Assembly: GCA_947306315.1 (NCBI GenBank)
Contig: CAMZGF010000008.1
Span: forward strand, 1-19,498
Origin: an uncultured Candidatus Saccharibacteria bacterium
Lineage (GTDB): Bacteria > Patescibacteriota > Saccharimonadia > Saccharimonadales > Saccharimonadaceae
Length of the DNA: 19,498 nucleotides
Direction: 5' to 3'
In this document: piece by piece, positions 1 through 7,096 of the stretch
Layout: each line of letters opens with the position of its first letter
How positions within the stretch are numbered: position 1 is the stretch's first letter
The notes under the pieces: model-generated
Seen by the model: the letters and a program-made list of their open reading frames with translations, nothing else
Database searches by the model: none
What the model was told of the DNA's origin: nothing
Program-made: the position numbers and the translations under genes

Positions 1-741
1 ATCGTTCGTGATAAAGGTAACTTGTCCAGGTTTTACGCCAATACAATGAGCAATTAGGCAGCATAATGTTGCATATTGAACGATATTAAATGGCAATCCA
101 AGAGGAACATCTGATGAACGTGAGGTTACGAGCAAGTTAAGTTTTCCGTCAATCAAGTTCCATTGTGAATTCCAAACACAGGAAGGAAGTGCGGCCGATT
201 TTAGCCACTCATTTTGCCAAAGTGACATAATCATACGACGGTTTCCAGGATTTACTTTTAGTGTTTCAATAAGGTTCTGTACTAATTGATATCTATTTAC
301 TATCCAACCATATGCAGTGCCAATAGTTCCTACTGGATTTTCATCTAGACCTTGTTCTTTATATAGTTTATTGAAATCACGACCCATATAGATACCGTCA
401 CTAGGGACCTCCCATTCATCCCAAATATGAACACCTCTATCATGTAGCCATGACACATCATTGCTCTGAGCCTGATATATCCATAGAATTTCTATAATAG
501 CGGATTTAAAAGAAACTTTTTTCGACGTCAAAATCGGAAATTCTTCAGACAAATCAAACTGCATAACTTGATGAGGTAGGCGAATAGTTTTTGTCTCTTG
601 GCTTCCTTGAGCGGAGTGGTCAGGAATTGCTGTAGAAACTGAAGCAGATCGACTATCGGTTTTTTTGTAATTCTGTATTTTCTCGCCATGTGCGAGTATT
701 CTGCGACACAAATCAATATATTGGTCGTCAAACTTGCTCAT
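1..741 (-). CDS. thyA: Thymidylate synthase, 3' end cut off by window edge
   Basis: Converts dUMP to dTMP with methylene-tetrahydrofolate. The minus-strand frame opens at the ATG at 741-739 behind a strong GGAGG (744-750) and stays open for 247 codons to the window edge, reading MSKFDDQYIDLCRRIL at the start and ending ...GQVTFITND, so roughly the last 35-40 residues are missing. Visible landmarks are GVHIWDEW (residues about 97-104), the phosphate-binding NRRMIMSLW, the nucleophile Cys188 in ALPSCVWNSQW, and RSSDVPLGLPFNIVQYA for dUMP binding. The residue after the cysteine is Val rather than the usual His. That, with the Trp after Gln, resembles the Bacillus/phage phi3T type of ThyA rather than the E. 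coli type. The gene lies downstream of the HD phosphohydrolase gene on the same strand, separated by a terminator. Family assignment is secure. Confidence 0.96.
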   Translation of the reverse strand, partial: MSKFDDQYIDLCRRILAHGEKIQNYKKTDSRSASVSTAIPDHSAQGSQETKTIRLPHQVMQFDLSEEFPILTSKKVSFKSAIIEILWIYQAQSNDVSWLHDRGVHIWDEWEVPSDGIYMGRDFNKLYKEQGLDENPVGTIGTAYGWIVNRYQLVQNLIETLKVNPGNRRMIMSLWQNEWLKSAALPSCVWNSQWNLIDGKLNLLVTSRSSDVPLGLPFNIVQYATLCCLIAHCIGVKPGQVTFITND

Positions 742-761
742 ATAACCTCCTTAACTTATTC

Positions 762-769
762 TATTTTAT
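762..769 (-). promoter_or_regulatory. Candidate thyA extended -10 promoter
   Basis: The minus strand reads TGaTAAAAT about 20 nt upstream of the thyA Shine-Dalgarno region, with TAAAAT at 768-763. No convincing -35 is present because the upstream DNA is the T-run and stem of the preceding terminator. Plausible but weak. Confidence 0.4.
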
Positions 770-772
770 CAT

Positions 773-804
773 AAAAAAGCCCCCGAATATATAATTCGAG
801 GGCA
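773..804 (-). terminator. Terminator of the HD phosphohydrolase gene
   Basis: A 10-bp stem (779-788 with 794-803) with a five-base loop is followed on the minus strand by TTTTTTAT. The one imperfect pair is a G.U wobble in the minus-strand RNA but a C.A mismatch in the plus-strand RNA, which fixes the orientation. Confidence 0.85.
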
Positions 805-850
805 TTTTGGTGGTTATATGCGTATAAAGTACAAATGCATATTAGATGAA

Positions 851-1735
851 TTAGCTCAGAATCTTGATAATGCCTTCATTTATGCCACGAGCTACGCAAA
901 AATCTTTCGCCCAAGGGAATATTCCGCCCCTTACGTCACGACAAGCTTCGGCTATAATACCTATAAATAGCCAGAAATTCTCAAAATCGTGATAGCTATC
1001 AATAAAATGAGCCGTCCAGATATCAGCTTGAGCGAAGGTTCCGATTTCGATTGCAGCGTCTCGGTCCTGATCGGAAAGTTTGCCATAGTGTTTCTTCTTG
1101 TATAGAAGTGAACCGGGTCTACCCTGAGCTTCATACAGAAGTGCCTTGAGTGGCGCATCAGTCTTATCATTCAGCTTAGCGATCTGCATAGGTATGCGAT
1201 CATCGTCGGACCAGATAGGAAGATTAGCATGTTCAAAGATATAGAAGTCTTTGAGGAGCTTCTCCTGAATCTGAAGCGGAAGACTATAAATCTTTTCAGA
1301 GAAGGTCTTAAATTCTTCTTCGAACTTCAGATCATGAGGCCTGCTGCCATCGTCGGGGCAATCGACACTCTCGCCAAGATCGTGATAGCGCAGCAATCTG
1401 ATGACACGTTTCTTATCATAATCACAGAGCAAATTAGGATAAAAGATAAAAACATTGTTTGCGAGTTCCTCAACAGAAGTTGAATGAACTGTATCGCTCT
1501 CGATATAATCATCCATGATATAGTTATCACCTGGATGATTATACACACCACACAATAGGTGACCGGAGCGAATTACCCTATCATTCGAACTATATGCCTT
1601 ATACATCTGCCATATAGCTCTTAAAAAATTTTGTTTTTCATCAAAGTATGACTTCAGGCCGCTAATATCAATTGACCCGTCGTCCATTACTTTAAGATAG
1701 GTTCCATTCGCCAGATTAAAATCTTCATGAATCAT
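851..1735 (-). CDS. HD-domain phosphohydrolase (YfbR/HD_3-like)
   Basis: Predicted 294-residue metal-dependent phosphohydrolase; related HD_3/YfbR proteins remove phosphate from deoxyribonucleoside monophosphates. The metal-binding pattern is visible as His84 (in DTVHSTSVEELANN), His118-Asp119 (RLLRYHDLGES) and a late Asp at 190 or 193 (AKLNDKTDAPLKALL). The C-terminal hundred residues have no motif I recognise. The ATG at 1735 is chosen because AGGAGG lies at 1745-1750; an upstream ATG at 1819 opens the same frame but precedes the ribosome binding site and lies near the transcription start. The leader is about 90 nt. Proximity to thyA suggests a role in deoxynucleotide balance, but the substrate is inferred; HD enzymes acting on other nucleotides cannot be excluded. 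Confidence 0.8.
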   Translation of the reverse strand: MIHEDFNLANGTYLKVMDDGSIDISGLKSYFDEKQNFLRAIWQMYKAYSSNDRVIRSGHLLCGVYNHPGDNYIMDDYIESDTVHSTSVEELANNVFIFYPNLLCDYDKKRVIRLLRYHDLGESVDCPDDGSRPHDLKFEEEFKTFSEKIYSLPLQIQEKLLKDFYIFEHANLPIWSDDDRIPMQIAKLNDKTDAPLKALLYEAQGRPGSLLYKKKHYGKLSDQDRDAAIEIGTFAQADIWTAHFIDSYHDFENFWLFIGIIAEACRDVRGGIFPWAKDFCVARGINEGIIKILS

Positions 1736-1830
1736 AGTTATATACCTCCTATGAACCAAAACCTGTGCGTATAGCACGTCAACGAGTAAAGAATTAACCA
1801 CCAAGTTTTTAAAGAACAAAAACTGAATGC

Positions 1831-1859
1831 ATTATAGCATAAAACCCCTGTTTTCTCAA
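1831..1859 (-). promoter_or_regulatory. Promoter of HD phosphohydrolase gene
   Basis: On the minus strand, TTGAGA (1859-1854) is followed after 17 bp by TATAAT (1836-1831) with an upstream TGC extension. The predicted transcript has a leader of about 90 nt containing a small hairpin GTGC-TATAC-GCAC near 1765-1777. Confidence 0.85.
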
Positions 1860-1880
1860 GATAGAATAGATAGCGACATT

Positions 1881-1909
1881 GACTAAAATGGAGAAAAATG
1901 ATATAATTT
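1881..1909 (+). promoter_or_regulatory. Promoter of SleB-like hydrolase gene
   Basis: TTGACT (1881-1886), a 17-bp spacer and TATAAT (1904-1909). It is back to back with the HD gene promoter; the two -35 boxes are separated by only 21 bp, so regulation of one may affect the other. Confidence 0.88.
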
Positions 1910-1959
1910 CGGGGATTCGTTGGCAAATTGTGCCGGATAGAACCTTAGGAGGTGTATTA

Positions 1960-2670
1960 ATGCAAAATATGGGAATTGTATATTCCCGAAGAGCGGAATT
2001 CCCGCTCGTGCCCGTCCACACTTTCTTAGTTATAGTTATCGGCTATTTAACAATTATAGCCCTAGCAATGACTATCAAAAATGGAACAGAGCAGAGAATA
2101 TACAGTGAGCACACACCCAGTGCTCATGCAACTAAAGCTCGAATTGAACGCGAAGTAATACCGTACGAATATAAACCGGTCATAGAAGAAGAGACCGAGT
2201 TTGTATTAACGAAAACTGCTGCTGAATCTGTTGATGGAATTATCAATAAAGACATTAAACATTTCAGCGAAGAAACCTATGTTGCTGGCGCAATAATGGT
2301 TCATTACGAAGCAGGAGGGGTTGACTCGGTTACTGAACGTTCAGGATGCCTTTGGGTTGCCTGTAATAGAGTTATTAGTGAAAGTTCGTTTTATCCTGAT
2401 GACCTAATTGCGGTTATAGAGCAAGAAGGACAGTTTACAGGATATTTCAGAGGGGGAACTTATACTGAAGAGGACTATTTACTTGCTGTTGATGTTTTTG
2501 AACGCTTTTACAGGGAACAAAATGGCGAATCACCAGCCGATGTTGGCAGAACATTACCCGAAGAATATGTTCACTTCTATGGAGATGGCGAGCATAACTA
2601 CTTCACTATTGGTATCGGGGGTGCACCATATGTATGGGATGAAGATTTTATCACACCATACGAGAATTAA
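1960..2670 (+). CDS. Membrane-anchored SleB/CwlJ-type cell wall hydrolase
   Basis: A 236-residue protein predicted to cut peptidoglycan glycan strands. The start at 1960 follows AGGAGG (1947-1952); an in-frame ATG at 1879 lies upstream of the promoter -10 and is rejected. Residues 17-38 form one hydrophobic helix, giving an N-in, C-out anchor with no signal-peptidase site evident. A linker of about 65 residues leads to a Hydrolase_2-like domain at about 107-220. Its landmarks are MVHYEAGG with the likely catalytic Glu117, ACNRVI (134-139), a VIEQEGQF block (152-159) and a terminal HFYGDGEHNYF. These match SleB-family order and spacing. In spore formers such enzymes open the cortex; in this non-sporulating context a wall-remodelling role, or action on a host cell wall, is inference. 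Confidence 0.8.
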   Translation: MQNMGIVYSRRAEFPLVPVHTFLVIVIGYLTIIALAMTIKNGTEQRIYSEHTPSAHATKARIEREVIPYEYKPVIEEETEFVLTKTAAESVDGIINKDIKHFSEETYVAGAIMVHYEAGGVDSVTERSGCLWVACNRVISESSFYPDDLIAVIEQEGQFTGYFRGGTYTEEDYLLAVDVFERFYREQNGESPADVGRTLPEEYVHFYGDGEHNYFTIGIGGAPYVWDEDFITPYEN

Positions 2671-2676
2671 CACCAA

Positions 2677-2703
2677 AAAAGGTCGTCACGTACGGCCTTT
2701 TTA
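2677..2703 (+). terminator. Terminator after SleB-like gene
   Basis: Stem AAAGGTCGT / ACGGCCTTT (2678-2686 with 2692-2700), loop CACGT, followed by a short T run. Confidence 0.85.
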
Positions 2704-2708
2704 TTGGC

Positions 2709-2737
2709 TCGACAACTCTTAATTTTTATGTTAAAAT
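2709..2737 (+). promoter_or_regulatory. Leaderless promoter of RluA-type gene
   Basis: TCGACA (2709-2714), a 17-bp spacer and TAAAAT (2732-2737). The ATG begins 6 nt after the -10, exactly where transcription should start, and no Shine-Dalgarno is present. Confidence 0.75.
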
Positions 2738-2743
2738 ATAAAT

Positions 2744-3661
2744 ATGATTATCACGGGTAAAAAATTCAGCAAACCTTCACTTTCACGCGTTATTAATGGC
2801 GACGTGCAGCTTTCTGAAGAGGTAAAAGTTGAAAAATTCCGTCTTGATAAAAAACTGGTCGAGAAATATCCAGAATATAATCGTTCGACCTTACAAACAT
2901 TCATTAGATCTGGTTACGTATTCGTAAACGGCAAACCTGCAACAAAACCTAATACCCAGATCGAAGCTGACGCAGAAATCGCATTAAATTTACCCGAAGA
3001 ATTGACTAATGAAGAATTAAAAAACAGCGCAATCGAAAGAATACGTCCAAAAACTATCTTTGAAGATGAAAATGTTTTAGTTTTAGATAAACCATCCGGC
3101 CTTCTTTCAATGGCAAAAGGCGAATATACTGCAGAACCTACCCTTGAAGACTATGGCCTACTCGTTCACCGTCTAGACCGCGATACATCAGGCGTAGTAA
3201 TTCTTGGCAAAAACGAAGAAACCCAAAAAATGCTTCGCAGACAGTTCCAAGATAGAAAAGCCCATAAAACTTATTATGCAGTCGTCGAAGGTCGACCAAA
3301 GCTCGATGAAGCGATGATTGATCTTCCGATGAGCCGAAACATTAAACACCCAACGACCTTCGTTGTAGATGCAAATGGAAAACCAGCCCAAACTTATTAT
3401 AAAGTTGTAAAAGCTGGCGAAAAATACAGCCTTCTCGAATTAAGACCGACCACCGGTCGCACCCACCAACTCCGCGTACATCTAAAATATCTCGGAACCC
3501 CTATCTTAGGAGACCGTGTATATGGTAGCGCTCCGGCTGATACTGATATGCGCCTCTATCTCCATGCAGCTAAACTTGAAATATCTATCCCAGACACACC
3601 TGAAAACAAACGCATGACATTTGAAGCGCCAATCCCTAAGGAGTTTGAACGTGTTTTATAA
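2744..3661 (+). CDS. RluA-family pseudouridine synthase
   Basis: Isomerises specific uridines in rRNA or tRNA to pseudouridine; 305 residues. An N-terminal S4-type RNA-binding domain (about 32-82, RLDKKLVEKY...SGYVFVNGKP) precedes the catalytic domain. The active-site motif VHRLDRDTSG (141-150) carries catalytic Asp145, and RPTTGRTHQLRVH (234-246) is the second family signature. The loop between DKPSGLL (115-121) and VHRLD is about 15 residues shorter than usual, in line with a streamlined protein. The N-terminal 30 residues before S4 are not recognised. The start at 2744 is leaderless; no alternative has a ribosome binding site. Its last 11 bases overlap the next gene, so the two are translationally coupled. 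Which RluA subgroup (B, C or D) and target uridine cannot be decided here. Confidence 0.93.
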   Translation: MIITGKKFSKPSLSRVINGDVQLSEEVKVEKFRLDKKLVEKYPEYNRSTLQTFIRSGYVFVNGKPATKPNTQIEADAEIALNLPEELTNEELKNSAIERIRPKTIFEDENVLVLDKPSGLLSMAKGEYTAEPTLEDYGLLVHRLDRDTSGVVILGKNEETQKMLRRQFQDRKAHKTYYAVVEGRPKLDEAMIDLPMSRNIKHPTTFVVDANGKPAQTYYKVVKAGEKYSLLELRPTTGRTHQLRVHLKYLGTPILGDRVYGSAPADTDMRLYLHAAKLEISIPDTPENKRMTFEAPIPKEFERVL

Positions 3662-4316
3662 TTCGATAGATGAATTAAAAAACGCCATAGACAATACGGG
3701 TACTATTATCGTGCTTGAAAAAAATACCGAAAACATCGAAAAAATCCTCAAAAATCCAATAATAACAGAGGCGGTCAGTATCGATGATATTCGCGATATT
3801 TCTGCAATGGCGACAACAAAGGCTCTAAAACCACTCTATTTTGTTTTTAAAAACGCGGAGAAGCTACGCCCTGAGGCTCAAAATGCTGCACTTAAGTTAT
3901 TTGAGGAACCAAAAGAAAACTATCACTATGTTCTTCAGACGACGTCCCCTGAGGCTCTACTCACCACGATTCGCTCTAGAGCGCCAATTTATGCCCCTTT
4001 GACAGTAAATACGCTAGAAATGCCTCCAGAGGCCGAAAAAGAGGTGTTTTTACTTGCAAAGCAGCTACTTGTCGCTGATTTACCTAAAATTATCGAAATT
4101 GCTGATGAAATCAATAAACATAAAGACACCGAAAAATCGCCAAGACGCGATTATGCGCTAAATATCATTCGAACAACAATCGAGCTCGCCGAAAAATCAT
4201 ATTTTAAGACTGAAAATGAAGCTTTTACAAAGAAAATTAACGGTCTAATTATTGCATATAAGAACATCTCGGAAAACGGAAATATCCGCCTCCAACTCGT
4301 CGCAAATCTTGTCTAA
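3651..4316 (+). CDS. holB: Minimal DNA polymerase III delta-prime subunit
   Basis: Clamp-loader component that helps place the sliding clamp during replication. The GTG at 3651 is chosen because AAGGAG sits at 3638-3643; an ATG at 3621 is upstream of that site. The product has 221 residues against about 300-340 in typical delta-prime. The recognisable core is VSIDDIRDI (42-50), the Walker B-position segment KPLYFVFKNAEKL (60-72), QNAALKLFEEP (77-87) and TTIRSRAP (105-112), which replaces the usual SRC with SRA. There is no P-loop and no zinc-binding cysteine cluster; the N-terminal part of the AAA+ module is severely shortened. It overlaps the RluA-type gene by 11 bp. It could be a degenerate gamma/tau-like protein, but the core sequence favours delta-prime. 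Confidence 0.82.
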   Translation: MFYNSIDELKNAIDNTGTIIVLEKNTENIEKILKNPIITEAVSIDDIRDISAMATTKALKPLYFVFKNAEKLRPEAQNAALKLFEEPKENYHYVLQTTSPEALLTTIRSRAPIYAPLTVNTLEMPPEAEKEVFLLAKQLLVADLPKIIEIADEINKHKDTEKSPRRDYALNIIRTTIELAEKSYFKTENEAFTKKINGLIIAYKNISENGNIRLQLVANLV

Positions 4317-4338
4317 TCCATCGTTTTTATGGTAAAAT
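4309..4338 (+). promoter_or_regulatory. Leaderless promoter of TPR gene
   Basis: TTGTCT (4309-4314), overlapping the holB stop, an 18-bp spacer and TAAAAT (4333-4338). The ATG starts after exactly 6 nt with no ribosome binding site. Confidence 0.7.
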
Positions 4339-4344
4339 AATCAT

Positions 4345-5079
4345 ATGTTAGGCGTAACGCTTATTATAGTTTTGTGTCTATATCTTATCTTTTTGTACCC
4401 AATTCGCAAACCTGCTGAGGTTAAAGAGGCCGAAGAGAAAGCAGAACGCTCTGAAAAATATAATAACCAGATGAAAAAACTCTGGGATGTTGCGCAAACT
4501 TCAATGAAGGATCGAAAACCTCTTCGTGCAGAAAAGGCTCTACTTACTATCTTAAAATTTGATGAAAAGAACGCCGCTGCTTACAACCGTCTAGGTATCT
4601 TATACGCGAAAGAACAAAATTATGACGAAGCTATTGAATGTTTCGAAATCGCACAGTCTCTCGATAACAACGCTAGCTCGCTTCATAACGTTGGCCTTAT
4701 CTACCTTGAAACAGGCGCTTACGAAAAAGCTGCAATGGCTTTTGAGCAGGCTATTGATCTTGAAGACAAGGTCCCAGCAAGACATATTGCACTCGCAAAA
4801 GCTTATGAAAAAATGGGCCAAAGAAAACGTGCTATCGAATCGCTTGAAACTGCATTTTCTCTCGATAATTCAACTACGACTCTTCGTTTAATCCTTGCAA
4901 TTTATGAAGATGCGGAAGATGTTGAGAAAATATCTGAAACCACCGCTAGAATTGAGCAGAAAATCGCTGAAGATAATGCTCGTCGCGAGGCTGAGGCACA
5001 ACTCAGAAAACGCCAGGCTCGACGTCTTGTCAGAAGACAGACAAAGATAGTTTACCCTAAAAAATCTCGAAAAATATAG
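4345..5079 (+). CDS. Membrane-anchored TPR repeat protein
   Basis: A 244-residue scaffold protein. Residues 3-20 (VTLIIVLCLYLIFLYPI) form an N-terminal membrane helix, followed by a charged stretch and about four tetratricopeptide repeats (roughly 44-75, 77-110, 111-144 and 145-178). The clearest are AYNRLGILYAKEQNYDEAIE and SLHNVGLIYLETGAYEKAA. Residues about 195-244 are a highly charged, Arg/Lys-rich helix ending in a very basic tail, which could contact nucleic acid or acidic lipids. TPR arrays bind partner proteins, but nothing identifies the partner here. The start is leaderless. Membership of the family is secure; function is unknown. Confidence 0.88.
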   Translation: MLGVTLIIVLCLYLIFLYPIRKPAEVKEAEEKAERSEKYNNQMKKLWDVAQTSMKDRKPLRAEKALLTILKFDEKNAAAYNRLGILYAKEQNYDEAIECFEIAQSLDNNASSLHNVGLIYLETGAYEKAAMAFEQAIDLEDKVPARHIALAKAYEKMGQRKRAIESLETAFSLDNSTTTLRLILAIYEDAEDVEKISETTARIEQKIAEDNARREAEAQLRKRQARRLVRRQTKIVYPKKSRKI

Positions 5080-5085
5080 TATAAT
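5080..5085 (+). promoter_or_regulatory. Promoter -10 of acyltransferase-like gene
   Basis: TATAAT directly abuts the stop codon of the TPR gene. No good -35 was seen at 16-18 bp. Unlike its neighbours this gene has a leader of about 43 nt with a purine-rich ribosome binding site. Confidence 0.6.
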
Positions 5086-5134
5086 AGTCTCATCGAAGGT
5101 TATTCGTGTACTTTAGGAAAAGGGGGTACTTTTT

Positions 5135-6163
5135 ATGAGAAAAGTACAATTACAGGAACTCCAGGAAAAATCTAAAGATGAGATTATTAAGGATCTTAGA
5201 AATCGTAAATATTCACTTCTTGATTCAATCGGGTGCAAATGGACCAGGTTATTAAGGATAATCCCCGGTATTGCCGCAATGATTGCTGTTAAATACGTTA
5301 TATTCCGAGCAAAAATGCGCAATAAGAAGGACTGGCATATCGCCTCAAAAAGCATTATAGTCAGTTTTCTAAGATATTGGACTCCATATACGATCGACAG
5401 AGAAGATCGTATCCCAATAACTGGCAGCGGATTAATCCTAGGTTTTAACCACCCTTCACTCGGTGAAATTCTGCGTCTGATTGCATTTGTCGCAAAGAAT
5501 TATCCGTATAAAAACTATCTATTTCCAGTAACGCTCGCATGGTATGAAGTACTAATTCCCGTGGTTAAACCTCTTGAGGAAATTGGCTACACAATTACGC
5601 CAATAATCACACCTAGCGCAAAAAAGACGCTATTAAAAGGCTGTAGTGAAGAAGAGCGAAAAACGATTGAGTTGATCGGAACGAAGCTTAATAAAGTCTA
5701 TCTTAATCTCTGTATAAAGTTTTCCTTAACCCACAACATTATACTTGTTGCACCTTCAGCGACGAGACAAAGGACAATTTTTAGAACAGATGAAGAATTA
5801 AACAAGCTTGAGAAGATTGAACCGTCAACGATGTCGCTTCTTGCTCTAACTCTCTCTCGAGAAAAATATGCGAATGTAAGGTTTATACCGATAGCCGTAA
5901 AGCCTCCTAGAGGTTTTTCTAAAGGATTAAATCTTAAGAAATCCTATTGCTTTGGTTTCTCAGAGCCGTTCACAATCGAAGAAGCAATAAAACTATCAAA
6001 ACAGCGATACGGAAATTTCAAAGGCCATCTATTTGACTATGAATTTTTAGCTAGAATTACCCGTAAAATGTTTATCTTAGACAATAATCTTATCGCACCT
6101 CTTGAAGACAAGGCCGCGCTAGATGGTCTTGAAAATATCCTGGAAAACAAAAAAGGGCCGTAG
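5135..6163 (+). CDS. PlsC-like (LPLAT) acyltransferase homologue
   Basis: A 342-residue protein resembling lysophospholipid/glycerol-phosphate acyltransferases, which attach fatty acyl chains to phospholipid precursors at the membrane. The HX4E/D catalytic signature appears as FNHPSLGE (His106, Glu111), with Glu in place of the common Asp. A degenerate substrate block APSATRQR (206-213) stands where FPEGTRS is usual. Residues 38-56 are hydrophobic and could be a membrane helix or amphipathic anchor. The first 30 residues are charged and coiled-coil-like. AAAAGGGGG at about 5118-5126 supports the ATG at 5135. The stop codon lies inside the terminator stem. Weak conservation of the second block leaves room for a different acyl acceptor or a non-canonical family. 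Confidence 0.65.
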   Translation: MRKVQLQELQEKSKDEIIKDLRNRKYSLLDSIGCKWTRLLRIIPGIAAMIAVKYVIFRAKMRNKKDWHIASKSIIVSFLRYWTPYTIDREDRIPITGSGLILGFNHPSLGEILRLIAFVAKNYPYKNYLFPVTLAWYEVLIPVVKPLEEIGYTITPIITPSAKKTLLKGCSEEERKTIELIGTKLNKVYLNLCIKFSLTHNIILVAPSATRQRTIFRTDEELNKLEKIEPSTMSLLALTLSREKYANVRFIPIAVKPPRGFSKGLNLKKSYCFGFSEPFTIEEAIKLSKQRYGNFKGHLFDYEFLARITRKMFILDNNLIAPLEDKAALDGLENILENKKGP

Positions 6164-6177
6164 TATACGGTCCTTTT
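6151..6177. terminator. Bidirectional terminator between convergent genes
   Basis: A near-perfect 12-bp stem (AAAAGGGCCGTA with TACGGTCCTTTT, loop GTA) flanked by A and T runs on both sides. It serves the acyltransferase gene on the plus strand and the membrane protein gene on the minus strand, and includes the acyltransferase stop codon. Confidence 0.88.
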
Positions 6178-6180
6178 TCA

Positions 6181-6846
6181 TTAATCTTCTTTTAGTTTTT
6201 TAACGATTTCTTTACTATCACTAATTGTATCTCTTAATGTCTGCATACTAAGAGACGAAATCACCTCGATAAGACCCGCAACAGTCGTTAATGTCCCCAT
6301 TAGCAAATAGCCATTTAAGTCAATCGTATTCGACTTAAAGATGAAGAATGGCCCCAAAATAAGCTCGAGTACGGTTAGAACCAACATAAACTTCCAACGA
6401 AAATCGATATCATTTCGACCTTTCACTGTATTAATTACACCAATAACACCGTTTAGTGTAGTGAAACCACCAGCCATAAGATCAAGCACAGTATTTGTAA
6501 AACTCTCATTTACGAGTAGGAAGATTCCTAATCCAGAGATAATTGTATAAATCGAAGCTTCAACAATCTGGAGATAAAAACCACGTTTTTCAATTCTTTT
6601 ATCACGGCTTTCATCAAGTTTATCGATGTTTGATTTAATATACCCAAGACGATAGAATGCCCAAAACGAGAAAACTACACCAGCAATTGTGATGAGAATA
6701 GGGAGAGTTTTGACGTCATTACCCTTACCGTTCATCGCTGCAATAAACATCATAATACCAGAAACCAGCATCATAATAGACATAGCTAACTTATTTTTAA
6801 GAAATATCTTATATGCGTTTAGACCGCGTTTTAACAATCTATTCAT
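6181..6846 (-). CDS. Six-helix membrane protein, DUF308/HdeD-like
   Basis: A 221-residue integral membrane protein of unknown function. About six hydrophobic helices are visible near residues 20-37, 48-68, 92-111, 118-140, 151-170 and 178-200, arranged as three hairpins with a charged loop (about 70-90, KLDESRDKRIEKR) after the second helix and a basic, acidic-rich C-terminal tail (SDSKEIVKKLKED). This three-hairpin layout with short Gly-containing helices resembles DUF308/HdeD proteins, but I see no diagnostic motif. The start at 6846 is leaderless behind a TGC-TATAAT box. It converges with the acyltransferase gene and is not obviously linked to it functionally. Confidence 0.75.
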   Translation of the reverse strand: MNRLLKRGLNAYKIFLKNKLAMSIMMLVSGIMMFIAAMNGKGNDVKTLPILITIAGVVFSFWAFYRLGYIKSNIDKLDESRDKRIEKRGFYLQIVEASIYTIISGLGIFLLVNESFTNTVLDLMAGGFTTLNGVIGVINTVKGRNDIDFRWKFMLVLTVLELILGPFFIFKSNTIDLNGYLLMGTLTTVAGLIEVISSLSMQTLRDTISDSKEIVKKLKED

Positions 6847-6849
6847 AAC

Positions 6850-6878
6850 TTGATTATAGCATAATTTTGTGATAAAAT
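6850..6878 (+). promoter_or_regulatory. Promoter of tRNA-Thr(GGU)
   Basis: TTGATT (6850-6855), a 17-bp spacer and TAAAAT (6873-6878), placing the start a few bases before the tRNA 5' end at 6890. Confidence 0.75.
6853..6858 (-). promoter_or_regulatory. Leaderless extended -10 promoter of membrane protein gene
   Basis: The minus strand reads TGcTATAAT, with TATAAT at 6858-6853; the ATG at 6846 begins 6 nt later. No clear -35. It overlaps the -35 box of the divergent tRNA-Thr promoter. Confidence 0.75.
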
Positions 6879-6889
6879 AAGCGAAGTAT

Positions 6890-6965
6890 GCCGCGATAGC
6901 TCAGTCGGTAGAGCGCATCCATGGTAAGGATGAGGTCACGAGTTCAAATCTCGTTCGCGGCTCCA
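6890..6965 (+). tRNA. tRNA-Thr (anticodon GGU)
   Basis: A complete 76-nt cloverleaf with encoded CCA. The acceptor stem GCCGCGA pairs with TCGCGGC, the anticodon stem CATCC/GGATG encloses loop ATGGTAA (anticodon GGT), and the T arm is ACGAG-TTCAAAT-CTCGT. A run of six T follows immediately and probably ends the transcript. Confidence 0.97.
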
Positions 6966-7001
6966 TTTTTTATGCAAAAATAGAGAGCATGACCACACTC
7001 C

Positions 7002-7030
7002 TTGATTTTATATGCCGTTTATGGTATAAT
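7002..7030 (+). promoter_or_regulatory. Promoter of 106-residue orphan gene
   Basis: TTGATT (7002-7007), a 17-bp spacer and TATAAT (7025-7030) with an upstream TGG extension. A leader of about 60 nt follows and includes a short CCCAA/TTGGG hairpin. Confidence 0.85.
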
Positions 7031-7096
7031 ATATATTATATCCCAATGGTTTTTGGGGTCGTTACTCATTTACAGTGCCTGCTAAAGGAGGGAATT

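Noticed and set aside
528..731. Minus-strand open frame of 67 codons
   Set aside because: Out-of-frame shadow of thyA, whose own frame spans the same bases with clear family motifs.
1229..1483. Plus-strand open frame of 84 codons inside the HD gene
   Set aside because: Antisense to a well-supported gene, no ribosome binding site and no recognisable protein.
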